A DNA stretch of 64,000 nucleotides from Vibrio atypicus (GCF_009811315.1 NZ_BLID01000001.1:124001-188000), one strand, 5' to 3'. Positions 18,644 to 27,309 are shown, counted from the stretch's first letter. Notes: generated by a model not told the origin, from the sequence alone. A program made the numbers and translations.

Positions 18644-19645
18644 CTAATTAAGCCAAGCGCTTTCCAATGTGAACGACGACCTATCAAAATCGATACTGGC
18701 TTTCACACCCAGAGGAGTGACAAGCATTGGATGTGTATGGCAACTGTCAAACCCTGACAAAATCGCCACTTCCTGCCCATTCAGTACCTCTTGCAATACA
18801 TCGAGTGGTTGTCGACCTGTTCCTTTATCATCAAACAGTTCATGCTTTCCTAGGACGATAGCGGATACCTTATCAAACACGCCACACAGCTTCAGGTGAT
18901 TGAAGGAACGTTCAACGTCCGCAATTGACTTAAGTGAATCTTCAATAAGCAGAATATCGCCTTCTTGAACTTCAGGCATATAAGGGCTGCCCCAGATTCC
19001 ACTCATGGTATTGAGGTTTCCACCTATGATACGCCCACCAACCGTTCCTGAACCCAAAAACTGCCACTGGTTTTCTTGAACGGGTTTAGTCTCTTGTTGT
19101 GTTTCCCAGTCGATCATCACGTCTGTCCACCCTTTCGGCATTGTATAGCAATAAGGGACCGAATACGGTTCAACAAGTAAATCGGAGAAAGCATCAAACG
19201 TCTCCTCAACTAACGGAGCGAGTTCGCCAAACGACGCAACAAGTGCGGGGCCGTAAAACGTAATTAACCCCGTTTGAGCATAGATACCCATCAGCAAAGC
19301 GGTGACATCCGAGTAACCGATAATAATTTTAGGGTCTCGTTTCAATGCTTCATAATCGATGTATGGCAACAACGCATTACTATTGTAGCCACCTATCGTA
19401 GACATAATGCAACGAACATCCGGATCTCTGATCAATTCATTAAGCTCTTCCGCTCGCTGTTGAACAGAACCAGAGCGATAACCGTCACTTTCTCCGGTCA
19501 GACTACCTGCTTTTACTTTAAACCCTTTGCTGGCCAAGAAGGCTTTCGCTCGTTCAAATCGTTTGGGAGCGAAGACAGTTGCAGGAGAAGACGGTGAGAA
19601 AAAGCCAATTGTATCCCCTTGCTTTAGAGGGCGAGCCAATAACAT
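18644..19645 (-). CDS. S66 peptidase, LD-carboxypeptidase / MccF-like
   Basis: Serine peptidase of family S66, which includes muropeptide LD-carboxypeptidase and MccF, the self-immunity hydrolase for microcin C. Recognised by LKQGDTIGFFSPSSP, ATVFAPKRFERA, CIMSTIGGYNSNALLPYIDY and IIGYSDVTAL, where the Ser of GYSD is the nucleophile, and by FLGSGTVGGRIIGGNLNTM. The longer insert and the GESDGYRSGS element fit the MccF side. Start at 19645 has an AAAGGA site; the frame extends upstream without good signals. Follows the methyltransferase gene by about 26 bases. Confidence 0.87.
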   Translation of the reverse strand: MLLARPLKQGDTIGFFSPSSPATVFAPKRFERAKAFLASKGFKVKAGSLTGESDGYRSGSVQQRAEELNELIRDPDVRCIMSTIGGYNSNALLPYIDYEALKRDPKIIIGYSDVTALLMGIYAQTGLITFYGPALVASFGELAPLVEETFDAFSDLLVEPYSVPYCYTMPKGWTDVMIDWETQQETKPVQENQWQFLGSGTVGGRIIGGNLNTMSGIWGSPYMPEVQEGDILLIEDSLKSIADVERSFNHLKLCGVFDKVSAIVLGKHELFDDKGTGRQPLDVLQEVLNGQEVAILSGFDSCHTHPMLVTPLGVKASIDFDRSSFTLESAWLN

Positions 19646-19671
19646 ATCAATTCCTTTTTTGAAGCTAGAGA

Positions 19672-20277
19672 TTATTTGAGCGGTTTTTGTACGATAAGAT
19701 AGGTGTGAAGCTCGGGGTACTGTTCGAATTCTAAATGCCGAATCACGCAACCTAACTCCATAAACAAACGCAGGAAACCATCGGTACCAAGAGAGGAGTA
19801 ATAAACCTTAGGCCCCATGAAATCATCTTCATGATCACCCGGCTCTGGCGTCCCACCAAAAGAGAAAATAAACACCCCGCCCTCATTCAGGCCATCGATG
19901 ATTTTAGTAATGACAGATCGCTGCTCAGCAAGAGGAATGTGCCAAATACTGTCCCAAGCGGTGATAAAATCGTATTTTTTATCAAAGACATATTCACAGA
20001 TATCGGCATGGTAAAAAACATTATTGGGGTGCTTTTCTTTTGCCAAAGCAATCATGCTTTCCGAGATATCCATCCCTTCGATCGCAAAGCCTTCTGCACT
20101 CAAAAAATCAATAAAACGTCCTGTGCAACCGCAGCCAACATCAAGCGCTAGACCACGGCTATCAACAAACGATAGCGCCCTGTTATGAGCATCCATACCA
20201 TTATTAAGATTGAACTGCTCACTCAACCAAAGGTGTGTAATTTGATCGTATGCTTTGCCAATATCCGTAGGTTTCAT
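19672..20277 (-). CDS. SAM-dependent methyltransferase (class I)
   Basis: SAM-binding glycine motif LALDVGCGCTGRFIDFL, acidic motif II in EGMDISESM, and the post-motif DFITAWDSIWHIP define a class I methyltransferase. Start at 20277 (MKPTDIGKAYDQITHLW) chosen for the family-typical N terminus and GGA upstream. Upstream partner of the MccF-like gene. Substrate cannot be told from sequence. Confidence 0.85.
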   Translation of the reverse strand: MKPTDIGKAYDQITHLWLSEQFNLNNGMDAHNRALSFVDSRGLALDVGCGCTGRFIDFLSAEGFAIEGMDISESMIALAKEKHPNNVFYHADICEYVFDKKYDFITAWDSIWHIPLAEQRSVITKIIDGLNEGGVFIFSFGGTPEPGDHEDDFMGPKVYYSSLGTDGFLRLFMELGCVIRHLEFEQYPELHTYLIVQKPLK

Positions 20278-20367
20278 ATTACGTCCATAAATAATATAAA
20301 TAACCACGTAAACTTAACATATGTTTTTCATTTAAACAAAGCAGACAAATTTTTCATGCAATATTTA

Positions 20368-20414
20368 TAAAAAACGGGATGTATTATTTGCGCTAACAAA
20401 CAATACATCCCGTT
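20368..20414 (-). terminator. Rho-independent terminator of the triple-RidA gene
   Basis: Thirteen-base-pair perfect stem (AACGGGATGTATT and complement at 20402-20414) with a 16-base loop; on the minus strand it runs into T-rich sequence. Confidence 0.82.
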
Positions 20415-20432
20415 ATATATTAGTGATGTTAA

Positions 20433-21698
20433 TTAAACTTGTGGTGGTGTGCCTTCACCATTTGAAATAACAGCATCAATTTGAACTGCGGCACCCATTG
20501 GAATATCCGCAACACCGATGACCGTTCTTGCAGGAAGCTCTTTCTCAAAGAATGACGGATATACTTCATTCAATGCATCGAAATCTGCCATATCACGCAA
20601 TTGAACGTTTATTTTCACTACGTCATCCATCACATGACCAATGCTTTCAACAATAGAACGAATGTGAGTCAGACATTGCTCAGCTTGCTCTTTCGCTCCA
20701 CCCGCCACAAGTCCTTGAGACGCTAGGTCAATCGGAAGTTGAGCTGCAATATGGTTGTAGTGTGAGAAAGCCACTGTTTGTGTGTAAAGTGCATTCAAAG
20801 GTGCACTATCCGTATTGTTCGCGCGAATCACAATACCGTGTCTGTCTTCCACTTCTTGTGGAGGAGTACCATCACCATGAGAAACCACTACATCGATTTG
20901 CACAAGTGCATCCATTGGCAGATCTGCAGCGACAACTGTACTACGCGCAGGTACGTAAGCCACAGTTCTAGCGATAGCAGAATCAGGGAAGAAGGTTGTA
21001 TAAACTTCGTTTACCTCGTCAATGCTTGCTAGATCTTTCACGTAAATCGTTGTTTTAACAATATCATCGAATGGCACGTCAATACTTTCTAGCACTGCTT
21101 TAATGTTCGTCAAACATTGTGCAGCTTGCTCTTTTACGCCACCTGTAACCAATGCGCCAGTTTGAGGGTCAATCGGTAACTGAGCAGAAAGGTTGTTGTA
21201 GTGAGAAAACGCAACGGTGTGAGTAGATAGCTCACCTTTTGGCGCTCTTTCTGTATTGCGAGCAAGTTTAATTAGCTCACATGGGTCTTGTGGGTAAGTA
21301 CCTTCTCCGTTTGAGATAAGAGCGTCCATTTGTACTAACGCATCACTCATTGGTAATGCTGATACAGCAACACAAGTACGTGTCGGGAAGTACTCTTGGA
21401 AAAATGCTGCATACGCTTCGTTCACAGCGTCAAGGTCCGCGATATTTTTAACAAACACGTTAATTTTAACCACATCATCCATCACATGATCGATGCTTTC
21501 TACAATCGCTTTAATGTTAGTTAAACATTGCGTCGCTTGTTCTTTTACTCCGCCAACGATAATTTCACCAGTCTTAGGATCCACTGGCAATTGAGCAGAG
21601 ATATTATTGTAATGAGAAAAAGCAACTGATTGTGTAGATAGTTCGCTTTTAGGTGCATTATCTGTATTTCTTGAAACTTTAATGATACCGCCACTCAT
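20433..21698 (-). CDS. Protein of three fused RidA/YjgF domains
   Basis: Three complete RidA-like domains of about 130-140 residues stand head to tail (roughly residues 1-132, 139-282, 288-421), each with a SHYN..(A)AQLP(I/V)D strand, GG(V/A)KEQA..CLT(N/H)I, a D(D/N)VVK segment, N in the ..NE.Y..FF helix and the P(T/A)RT arginine that corresponds to R105 of E. coli RidA. RidA is normally a trimer of single domains, so this looks like a covalent trimer. The GPY tyrosine of RidA is replaced by Ser in each repeat and the E120 position by Gln, so classical enamine deaminase activity is doubtful. Repeat 2 carries a short insertion near the arginine. Transcribed alone. Confidence 0.9.
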   Translation of the reverse strand: MSGGIIKVSRNTDNAPKSELSTQSVAFSHYNNISAQLPVDPKTGEIIVGGVKEQATQCLTNIKAIVESIDHVMDDVVKINVFVKNIADLDAVNEAYAAFFQEYFPTRTCVAVSALPMSDALVQMDALISNGEGTYPQDPCELIKLARNTERAPKGELSTHTVAFSHYNNLSAQLPIDPQTGALVTGGVKEQAAQCLTNIKAVLESIDVPFDDIVKTTIYVKDLASIDEVNEVYTTFFPDSAIARTVAYVPARSTVVAADLPMDALVQIDVVVSHGDGTPPQEVEDRHGIVIRANNTDSAPLNALYTQTVAFSHYNHIAAQLPIDLASQGLVAGGAKEQAEQCLTHIRSIVESIGHVMDDVVKINVQLRDMADFDALNEVYPSFFEKELPARTVIGVADIPMGAAVQIDAVISNGEGTPPQV

Positions 21699-22299
21699 AT
21701 TAATGTTTATCCTTTATTTTGTCTTAGATATATATTTATCTTCGGTAGGGTTATTTATAATTAATAATTGGAATGACGAGATGTTAAGTCAATTCACTTA
21801 ATCTAAGTGTGACAATAATCAAAATACGATTGCACTAGAATAAAGTAACAGACAGGATATTTAGTCACTACGCGACTATTTATCCCAAAAATCCTGAAAA
21901 CTTGACTATCGGCCGCCTGTTTTATTCTATTGATTCGAAATTTATGAATACAATCTCACGCGACAATTTTTAATAAGGGGGACTTTTCGTTGGTTTCTGA
22001 TAACTGGTTCACAATAAGTCGTTTCCTTAAGCCAAAACTCCACCAACAAACCGCCTTTTGTGTCGGTATTAGTGAATAAATTCTCTAGGTTTTAATTTGG
22101 CTAATAAAAAAACCGATACAACGCATCCATTTCCACTACAATCTTTTACATTCACGCAAGAGACTTAACAACCTACTGCGGCAATAGTGCCCTTTTATAC
22201 GCTGATACTTAAACGACACTGAACACAAATCTCCTAATTGATCATTATTTGGTCTCTGTTCTATTGTACATTCAAAAGGCAAAAAAATTTTTGACTGCG
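21699..22299. other. Intergenic region between triple-RidA and ECF genes
   Basis: About 600 AT-rich bases with no gene I can support. It should contain the leftward triple-RidA promoter. An open frame on the minus strand (22136-22402) overlaps the DGPF gene start and the ECF promoter and has no ribosome site, so it was not called. Confidence 0.5.
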
Positions 22300-22326
22300 T
22301 GTCGAAAATAGCCATGCGCAAACGTC
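22300..22326 (+). promoter_or_regulatory. Putative ECF42-type promoter
   Basis: TGTCGA at 22300-22305, 17-base spacer, CGTC at 22323-22326, ending 37 bases before the DGPF start codon. TGTCGA with CGTC/CGAC is the published motif of ECF42 sigma factors, and the sigma gene at 22727 is of that type, so autoregulation of the pair is expected. Confidence 0.65.
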
Positions 22327-22363
22327 CTTGAGAAGGAAACAACAAACCAAAAGGAAACTTAAG

Positions 22364-22723
22364 ATGAAATACATGCTTTTGCTTTACGCTGCACCTGATC
22401 AAGAACCTACATTTGGCACACCTGAATTTGACAAGATGATGGAAGACTTTGCCACTACCTCAGAGACTTTCGAAAAAGAGGGAGTACTTGTCGCAGGCGA
22501 AGGGTTACAGGAGACAGAAACGGCAACTTCACTGCGGATTAAGTCCGGCAAGGTAGAAACTATGGACGGTCCCTTTGCAGAAACGCGCGAGCACTTGGGG
22601 GGCTACTATATCGTTGATGTCCCCGACTTGGATGCCGCACTACGATGTGCAGAAATCATTCCCGTCGCTAAGTTTGGCACTATCGAAATAAGACCAGTGT
22701 TAGATTACAACGAAGCTGACTAA
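22364..22723 (+). CDS. DGPF-domain (YCII-related) protein
   Basis: Small (119 aa) DGPF-family protein with the diagnostic ETMDGPFAETREHLGGYYIVD stretch and a KYMLLLYAAPD start. These ferredoxin-like-fold proteins are the genetic partners of ECF42 sigma factors; their biochemical role is unknown. The ATG at 22364 has an AAGGAAAC site; upstream TTG at 22328 is not needed. Only three bases separate its stop from the sigma gene start, so they form one operon. Confidence 0.9.
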   Translation: MKYMLLLYAAPDQEPTFGTPEFDKMMEDFATTSETFEKEGVLVAGEGLQETETATSLRIKSGKVETMDGPFAETREHLGGYYIVDVPDLDAALRCAEIIPVAKFGTIEIRPVLDYNEAD

Positions 22724-22726
22724 CGT

Positions 22727-23956
22727 ATGAATAATGCCCCTTCAAAAGCGATCGCTGTCAGTCATATTATTCATGATGTCCTGAGTAAAGACAGAGGGCG
22801 GCTTTTGGCTGGGCTGATTTCACGCCTTGGTGACTTTCAAGTGGCCGAGGATGCCCTACAGGAAGCCTCAATTGCGGCGTTAAAGCACTGGACTCGCTCT
22901 GGTCCGCCTCATAACCCAACGGCTTGGCTACTGAGAGTGGGCTTGAATAAGGGGATAGACCATTTTCGAGAGATGCAGCGAGATCAACGTAAAGCTGAAG
23001 ATCTTGCTGACATTTCCGACGATAATAAGGTGTATGACGTTCCTGAAACGATTCCTGATGAACGTCTTCGCCTTATCTTTACCTGCTGCCACCCAGCCTT
23101 AGAAGAAAAGTCTCGTGTCGCTTTGACACTGCGTACAGTCTGCAATTTAACCACAAAGGAAATTGCCGCCGCTTTTCTTGATAATGAACAAACCATGGGA
23201 CAGCGTTTATATCGTGCAAAGGCAAAGATTAAAGCTAAAGGTATTCTCTTCTCTATCCCGGAGCCAGATAGATGGCATGACAGATTAGATACGGTGTTAA
23301 CAACCATCTATTTGATATTCACTACTGGTTACGTCATGGAGACTGAGTGCTCTCGTTCGCTATGCCAAGAAGGCATTTTTTTGGCTAGGCTTCTTACAAA
23401 ACTGCGGCCCAATGATCCAGAGATAGAAGGTGCACTTGCATTAATGTTGCTTACGGATGCCAGAAGCACTGCTCGAATAAGTGAAGATGGCATCATGGTG
23501 CCTGTTGAAGAGCAAAACAGCGCACTATGGAAGAAAAGTAGTATTGATGAAGCGCAACTCCTCCTTTCCAATGCACTTGAAAAAAGACAAGTTGGACCGT
23601 TTCAGATCAAGGCGGCTATTGCCGATTGTCATATGGAAAAGCCTAACCCAGATTGGCATCAGATGGCTCTTCTATATCAATCTCTATGGCAATTCGAACC
23701 GACTCCGGTTGTCGCTTTGAACTGGGCTGTCGTGATTGCAGAAACTAAGCACCCCAAATTGGCACTCAATAAATTGAACGAGTTAAAAGAAGACCTTAAA
23801 GATTACCAACCTTGGTATGCCGCTCGGGCGTACATTCTTAGTAAATTAGGACAAAAGGCAGAAGCTAACCATTTTTACAGCCTAGCTATTGAGAAAGCAC
23901 CAAGTGTGGCGACACGTAAGTTTTTGGAGTTGAAATTACATGACGTGACAAGTTGA
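22727..23956 (+). CDS. ECF42-type RNA polymerase sigma factor with long C-terminal extension
   Basis: 409 aa, twice the usual ECF length. Sigma region 2 (RLLAGLISRLGDFQVAEDALQEASIAALKHW..GPPHNPTAWLLRVGLNKGID) and region 4 (TLRTVCNLTTKEIAAAFLDNEQTMGQRLYRAKAKI) are followed by an extension of about 200 residues with TPR-like helices (ALNWAVVIAE, PWYAARAYILSKLGQKAEANHFYSLAIEKAPS). This is the ECF42 plan, in which the extension replaces an anti-sigma factor. No anti-sigma gene is present nearby. Confidence 0.92.
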   Translation: MNNAPSKAIAVSHIIHDVLSKDRGRLLAGLISRLGDFQVAEDALQEASIAALKHWTRSGPPHNPTAWLLRVGLNKGIDHFREMQRDQRKAEDLADISDDNKVYDVPETIPDERLRLIFTCCHPALEEKSRVALTLRTVCNLTTKEIAAAFLDNEQTMGQRLYRAKAKIKAKGILFSIPEPDRWHDRLDTVLTTIYLIFTTGYVMETECSRSLCQEGIFLARLLTKLRPNDPEIEGALALMLLTDARSTARISEDGIMVPVEEQNSALWKKSSIDEAQLLLSNALEKRQVGPFQIKAAIADCHMEKPNPDWHQMALLYQSLWQFEPTPVVALNWAVVIAETKHPKLALNKLNELKEDLKDYQPWYAARAYILSKLGQKAEANHFYSLAIEKAPSVATRKFLELKLHDVTS

Positions 23957-24110
23957 TTTACTCTTTGCCGGTTTCGTCTCCCTTCCACAATAAACAGTGC
24001 CACACGCAGACAAATCACCTTTACCTAAGAGTCGATAGCTTTGTTTGTAAATGATGAACTTAAAAAATGCATGAAGTGTGAATGATTATCAAATCATTGA
24101 ATTTATAGAA

Positions 24111-24144
24111 AAAAGAGTCAAACTGAACGTTTAACTCTTTTATT
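24111..24144 (+). terminator. Rho-independent terminator of the ECF operon
   Basis: Thirteen-base stem with one mismatch (AAAAGAGTCAAAC / GTTTAACTCTTTT) and TATT after it, 155 bases downstream of the sigma stop. Confidence 0.7.
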
Positions 24145-24200
24145 AACGCTGGTGATATTGGGAAAAGTTTTAGCGGGATTTTGATTGAGCACGCCGCTGA

Positions 24201-24443
24201 TTACTGAAGCTGGTGCCCCGTCTGCTTCGCAAGCTTTTGCATTGCTTCGGCAAAGGTTGTTGTCCCGCCTTTAGCTTTAACCTGGATAACCTTGTATCCC
24301 ATCTTTTCTAGCACTTGGCGCTCTGCTAAAACGGCTTTATCGTCTTGTTGGCTGCCTTGAGCAGGCTGATGAATGTAACATCCCTCGAGTTGACCATCTT
24401 CAACCAGTTGGTGATGTTTCAGTGCATTGATATCAAAATTCAT
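24201..24443 (-). CDS. Small hypothetical protein, 80 aa
   Basis: Not recognised. Soluble, Gln- and Lys-rich, helical; starts MNFDINALKHH. Ribosome site is weak (AAAAGA). Probably cotranscribed with the DUF3820 and DUF3313 genes upstream, 40 bases away. No motif indicates a function. Confidence 0.55.
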   Translation of the reverse strand: MNFDINALKHHQLVEDGQLEGCYIHQPAQGSQQDDKAVLAERQVLEKMGYKVIQVKAKGGTTTFAEAMQKLAKQTGHQLQ

Positions 24444-24483
24444 AGTACGTCTTTTAATTAAAATAGAGGAGTTTCTGTGGCAG

Positions 24484-24699
24484 TTACATTCGCTTTAAGG
24501 GCTTAACAACCGTATCTAAACCTTCAATCTTCAGTGCGAGACAAAGTTTTAGCAGTTCACCTAGCTCCCCTTCTGGGAATCCTTTCTTATCGAACCACAA
24601 CAAGTACTCTTCAGGTAAGTCAATCAGTACTCTTCCTGCATATTTACCAAAAGGCATTTGAATTCTTGCTAGCTTCAATAAATTTTCTTTTTCGAGCAT
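24484..24699 (-). CDS. DUF3820 family protein
   Basis: 71 aa from the ATG at 24699 (MLEKENLLKLARIQMPFGKYAG). The MPFGKYAGR..IDLPEEYLLWF core is typical of the DUF3820 family (also named putative quorum-sensing-regulated virulence factor). Function unknown. The frame extends upstream into the lipoprotein gene, but the internal ATG with GAAGAGA gives the family's normal start and a 17-base gap. Confidence 0.82.
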   Translation of the reverse strand: MLEKENLLKLARIQMPFGKYAGRVLIDLPEEYLLWFDKKGFPEGELGELLKLCLALKIEGLDTVVKPLKRM

Positions 24700-24716
24700 T
24701 CTCTTCGCTTTATTTT

Positions 24717-25388
24717 CTATGGCTGCTTCCAGCCCTCTAGAGTAGCACCTAATCGGCCAACCCAATAGTTAATCGCATCTTTTGCGTCATCTAGAGAATC
24801 TACCATAGTGGAGAAATCTTTGTTGCCTGCTTCTCTATCAATGGCGGCAAAAAGTGGTGTCCCTTCTTGGGCATCGCTAACCAAAATTTCGATGCTCGCG
24901 CTTCCAACATTCGTATGCTCACCGGTCGCCACTTTAGAAATCGTAGATATTGCTAGACCAACCGGCAGTACACTGCTTGTAACCGCTAAAATAGGATTGG
25001 GGGTTTCCACATTACTCAATGCTATGCTGATTCTTAATGTATTACCCGTTGGCTTCTCTACAACCTTTTTATAGAGAGAAACCTTCTGTTTCAAGGCTTC
25101 AACCGTGTAATCTGTAAGTTCTTGAATGTCTTCTTTGTCCAGTGTCCCTTCATCTGCGATAACAAACACTTGGTCAATCACCACGGAATCATACTTATCT
25201 AACTTTGCTTTTAATCGATCTGGGTCTTGAAGACCTATCCGAGCCCAAACCAAGTCTACACCATCTTTAGGACCTGGCTTAAAGTCTTGATAAGACGTAA
25301 ATTTTGTTGCCCTTTGTATTGGGCCATTTGCACAACCAACTAAACTTAAACTCACGGCTAGTATCATCAACAACTTTAGGTATTTCAT
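24717..25388 (-). CDS. DUF3313-type lipoprotein
   Basis: Lipoprotein signal peptide MKYLKLLMILAVSLSLVGC with lipobox LVGC, cysteine at residue 19. The remainder (SYQDFKPGPKDGVDLVWAR, SVVIDQVFV, RISIALSNVETPNP) fits the DUF3313 family of periplasm-facing lipoproteins. A hydrophobic stretch around residues 130-155 may pack on the membrane. Start set at 25388 rather than three codons upstream, since it begins the signal peptide. Confidence 0.8.
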   Translation of the reverse strand: MKYLKLLMILAVSLSLVGCANGPIQRATKFTSYQDFKPGPKDGVDLVWARIGLQDPDRLKAKLDKYDSVVIDQVFVIADEGTLDKEDIQELTDYTVEALKQKVSLYKKVVEKPTGNTLRISIALSNVETPNPILAVTSSVLPVGLAISTISKVATGEHTNVGSASIEILVSDAQEGTPLFAAIDREAGNKDFSTMVDSLDDAKDAINYWVGRLGATLEGWKQP

Positions 25389-25485
25389 AGAACGCACTCA
25401 ACTTCATCACATTCAAGTGAATGCCATACCATAAACTAGATGGATGTCGAATGAACTTTCAACTAAACCAGAGTAATGTCTAAAT

Positions 25486-25839
25486 TTATGCTTCGTGAAT
25501 AGTATGAGCGTACTCAACAATGACCTGATTACCTTCAATGTAAGCGTTTTGAATCTCACCATCAACGCTCATTCGGCTCTTTAAGTAAACGACTTTTGGA
25601 CCAGTATGGTTCACTTCTTTTAATGACGGGAATGTATGCTTAGGCTCAAGGCGCAGATGTCGGCAAAAATGACTAACGAACGACATTGTCATTGGAATTT
25701 CGCCACGTAACGTTTGCGAGAAAGTCAGTTGGTTCATCCCCAGTTTTTTGGCGAATTCCATTTGAGTTAAGCGCATCTTTGACTTCTTAGACATCCAAGT
25801 TTGGTAAAGCGCTTCTCTGTCTTGTTCTGTAAATTCCAT
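25486..25839 (-). CDS. HTH (XRE/Cro-like) DNA-binding protein
   Basis: 117 aa with a helix-turn-helix at about residues 22-60 (RLTQMEFAKKLGMNQLTFSQTLRG), then a beta-rich C-terminal part (VVYLKSRMSVDGEIQNAYIEGNQV). Start at 25839 has AAGGAAC upstream. Alone between the lipoprotein gene and the ToxR-like cassette. Resembles single-domain phage-type or stress repressors, but target unknown. Confidence 0.78.
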   Translation of the reverse strand: MEFTEQDREALYQTWMSKKSKMRLTQMEFAKKLGMNQLTFSQTLRGEIPMTMSFVSHFCRHLRLEPKHTFPSLKEVNHTGPKVVYLKSRMSVDGEIQNAYIEGNQVIVEYAHTIHEA

Positions 25840-26002
25840 GGGAGTTCCTTTGTATTGGTTTATACAATGGATTGTCAGTGTTTTCATACATCCACATGTC
25901 AGGTAAGAGTTAGCGCAAATTTAAGGTTTGGTTCAGATCATTGCCAATAAAAGCATCAAGCCACTCTAAAGACTAAATCGTCATCATTTAGCAAGCGGCA
26001 AC

Positions 26003-26482
26003 CTATACCTTATGGCACGCGTAGTTATCTTCTTCACTACCCGATTTACTGAAAAAGTAGAGTTTTTTACCGTCGATATAATAGTTGAGCTCAGATTCAT
26101 AACCAACAGCGCTGTTTTTATCTCTAATGAATAAAGGAGAGTTGAGGGGTTTCTCACTCCAATCGACAGAAGTAAATGTTTGCTCGATACGATTCGCTAC
26201 GATCTTGTTTTTAGAGGTGACGACTAGCTCAAACGGTTCAATATCACCATTTTTATGTGTCAAAGTACCCGATTGATAGTAAAGAGCACTTCCATTTGTA
26301 GGAAAATAGATCGTAGTTAGCTCTTCGATTTTATCGTAATTGCCATACGCCTTGGACGTGAACCCCATTTGAGTTTCAGAGCAATGCCAGCGGGTACCAC
26401 TGAAGTCATATTCTTCGTATTTCCATTGATAAATGATGACCGCAACCAACAATAATGTGGTAAAAGAGAGCACTAATCGCAT
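26003..26482 (-). CDS. Membrane-anchored periplasmic partner of a ToxR-like regulator (VtrC/FidL/ToxS-like)
   Basis: 159 aa with one N-terminal helix (MRLVLSFTTLLLVAVIIYQW) and a periplasmic beta-rich domain with two Cys (WHCSETQ near the start, YACHKV at the end). It overlaps the 3' end of the ToxR-like gene by ten bases. ToxS, TcpH, VtrC and FidL are all small single-helix proteins encoded after, and often overlapping, their membrane transcription factor; VtrC pairs with VtrA to form a ligand-binding barrel. Assignment is by context and architecture, since these proteins diverge beyond recognition. Confidence 0.65.
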   Translation of the reverse strand: MRLVLSFTTLLLVAVIIYQWKYEEYDFSGTRWHCSETQMGFTSKAYGNYDKIEELTTIYFPTNGSALYYQSGTLTHKNGDIEPFELVVTSKNKIVANRIEQTFTSVDWSEKPLNSPLFIRDKNSAVGYESELNYYIDGKKLYFFSKSGSEEDNYACHKV

Positions 26483-27309
26483 GTGACCTCCCTATTAATC
26501 AAAGCCTCTGAAATATAGGTTGCAATCTGTTCTTTCTCGACAGCAAATTGACGAAAATTGTGGTTTCTCTTGCCACCTTCTTGCTGCAACCAAACAGATA
26601 AAGCGACTTTATCCGGCTCATAACTTGAAGGAAAAAGACGAATATAAATATCGACCCCGCAGGTAGGAGGGATCGTGCGTGAAAGTTGCTCCTGCATCTC
26701 ATCAGAACTAACGAAACCTGACGTCATATCTTTAAAAAAATAATGAGTGTCGCCGAGAGCAAATTGTTCATACCGACCTTTCTTTATAAACGCAGGCTTT
26801 TCTGAAAACGGCTTAAAGTAGCTGATTAGCAACAAAGTAATAATGAGTATCGTAGACAGTAGTGCAGGTATCAATTTCGCAAGATTCACCGGACGAGAAC
26901 TAGGCACATCGAAATGAGTCGGAGGTAACGCAGAAAGCTCACTATCAACAAACATTCGAGGTACATCTTCAGGGGCTTTTACATCTGGTAAACGCTCTAT
27001 TTCAATACCATCGACTTCAATAAAGTAACCCACTTTACTGATCGTTTTGATTTCGACGCATTTCGCCTTGAGAGACAACAAGTTTCTGCGCAAACTAGAA
27101 ATCACGTTGGTTAACGCTTGGTCAGTAACAACCGTCCCTTCCCAACATCGTTGAAACAGCTCATCTCGAGTCACTGGCTCCTCACTTTGCAGAAGCACCA
27201 AAAGTACCTCATAAGGCAAAGGCCTTAAGACAACTTTGTTTCCGTTTTGATTGCGTAACGTCCTTGTCGCACATTCTAAAATTAAATTCGAAAATTGAAC
27301 CGCTTTCAT
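26473..27309 (-). CDS. ToxR-like membrane-bound transcriptional regulator
   Basis: Cytoplasmic OmpR/ToxR-type winged helix (VVLRPLPYEVLLVLLQSEEPVTRDELFQRCWEGTVVTDQALTNVISSLRRNL..IKTISKVGYFI) at residues 1-100, a linker, one membrane helix (LAKLIPALLSTILIITLLLISYF, about 165-188) and a periplasmic domain of about 90 residues with Cys in PPTCGVD and at the C terminus. Start at 27309 (MKAVQFSNLILE) is chosen because it begins the domain; the frame opens earlier. Divergent from a barrel-protein gene, as ToxR-type factors often are from porins they control. Confidence 0.88.
   Translation of the reverse strand: MKAVQFSNLILECATRTLRNQNGNKVVLRPLPYEVLLVLLQSEEPVTRDELFQRCWEGTVVTDQALTNVISSLRRNLLSLKAKCVEIKTISKVGYFIEVDGIEIERLPDVKAPEDVPRMFVDSELSALPPTHFDVPSSRPVNLAKLIPALLSTILIITLLLISYFKPFSEKPAFIKKGRYEQFALGDTHYFFKDMTSGFVSSDEMQEQLSRTIPPTCGVDIYIRLFPSSYEPDKVALSVWLQQEGGKRNHNFRQFAVEKEQIATYISEALINREVTCD

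Noticed and set aside
22136..22402. 88-codon frame on the minus strand upstream of the DGPF gene
   Set aside because: Overlaps the DGPF start and the ECF42 promoter, has no ribosome site and an unremarkable composition; likely chance.
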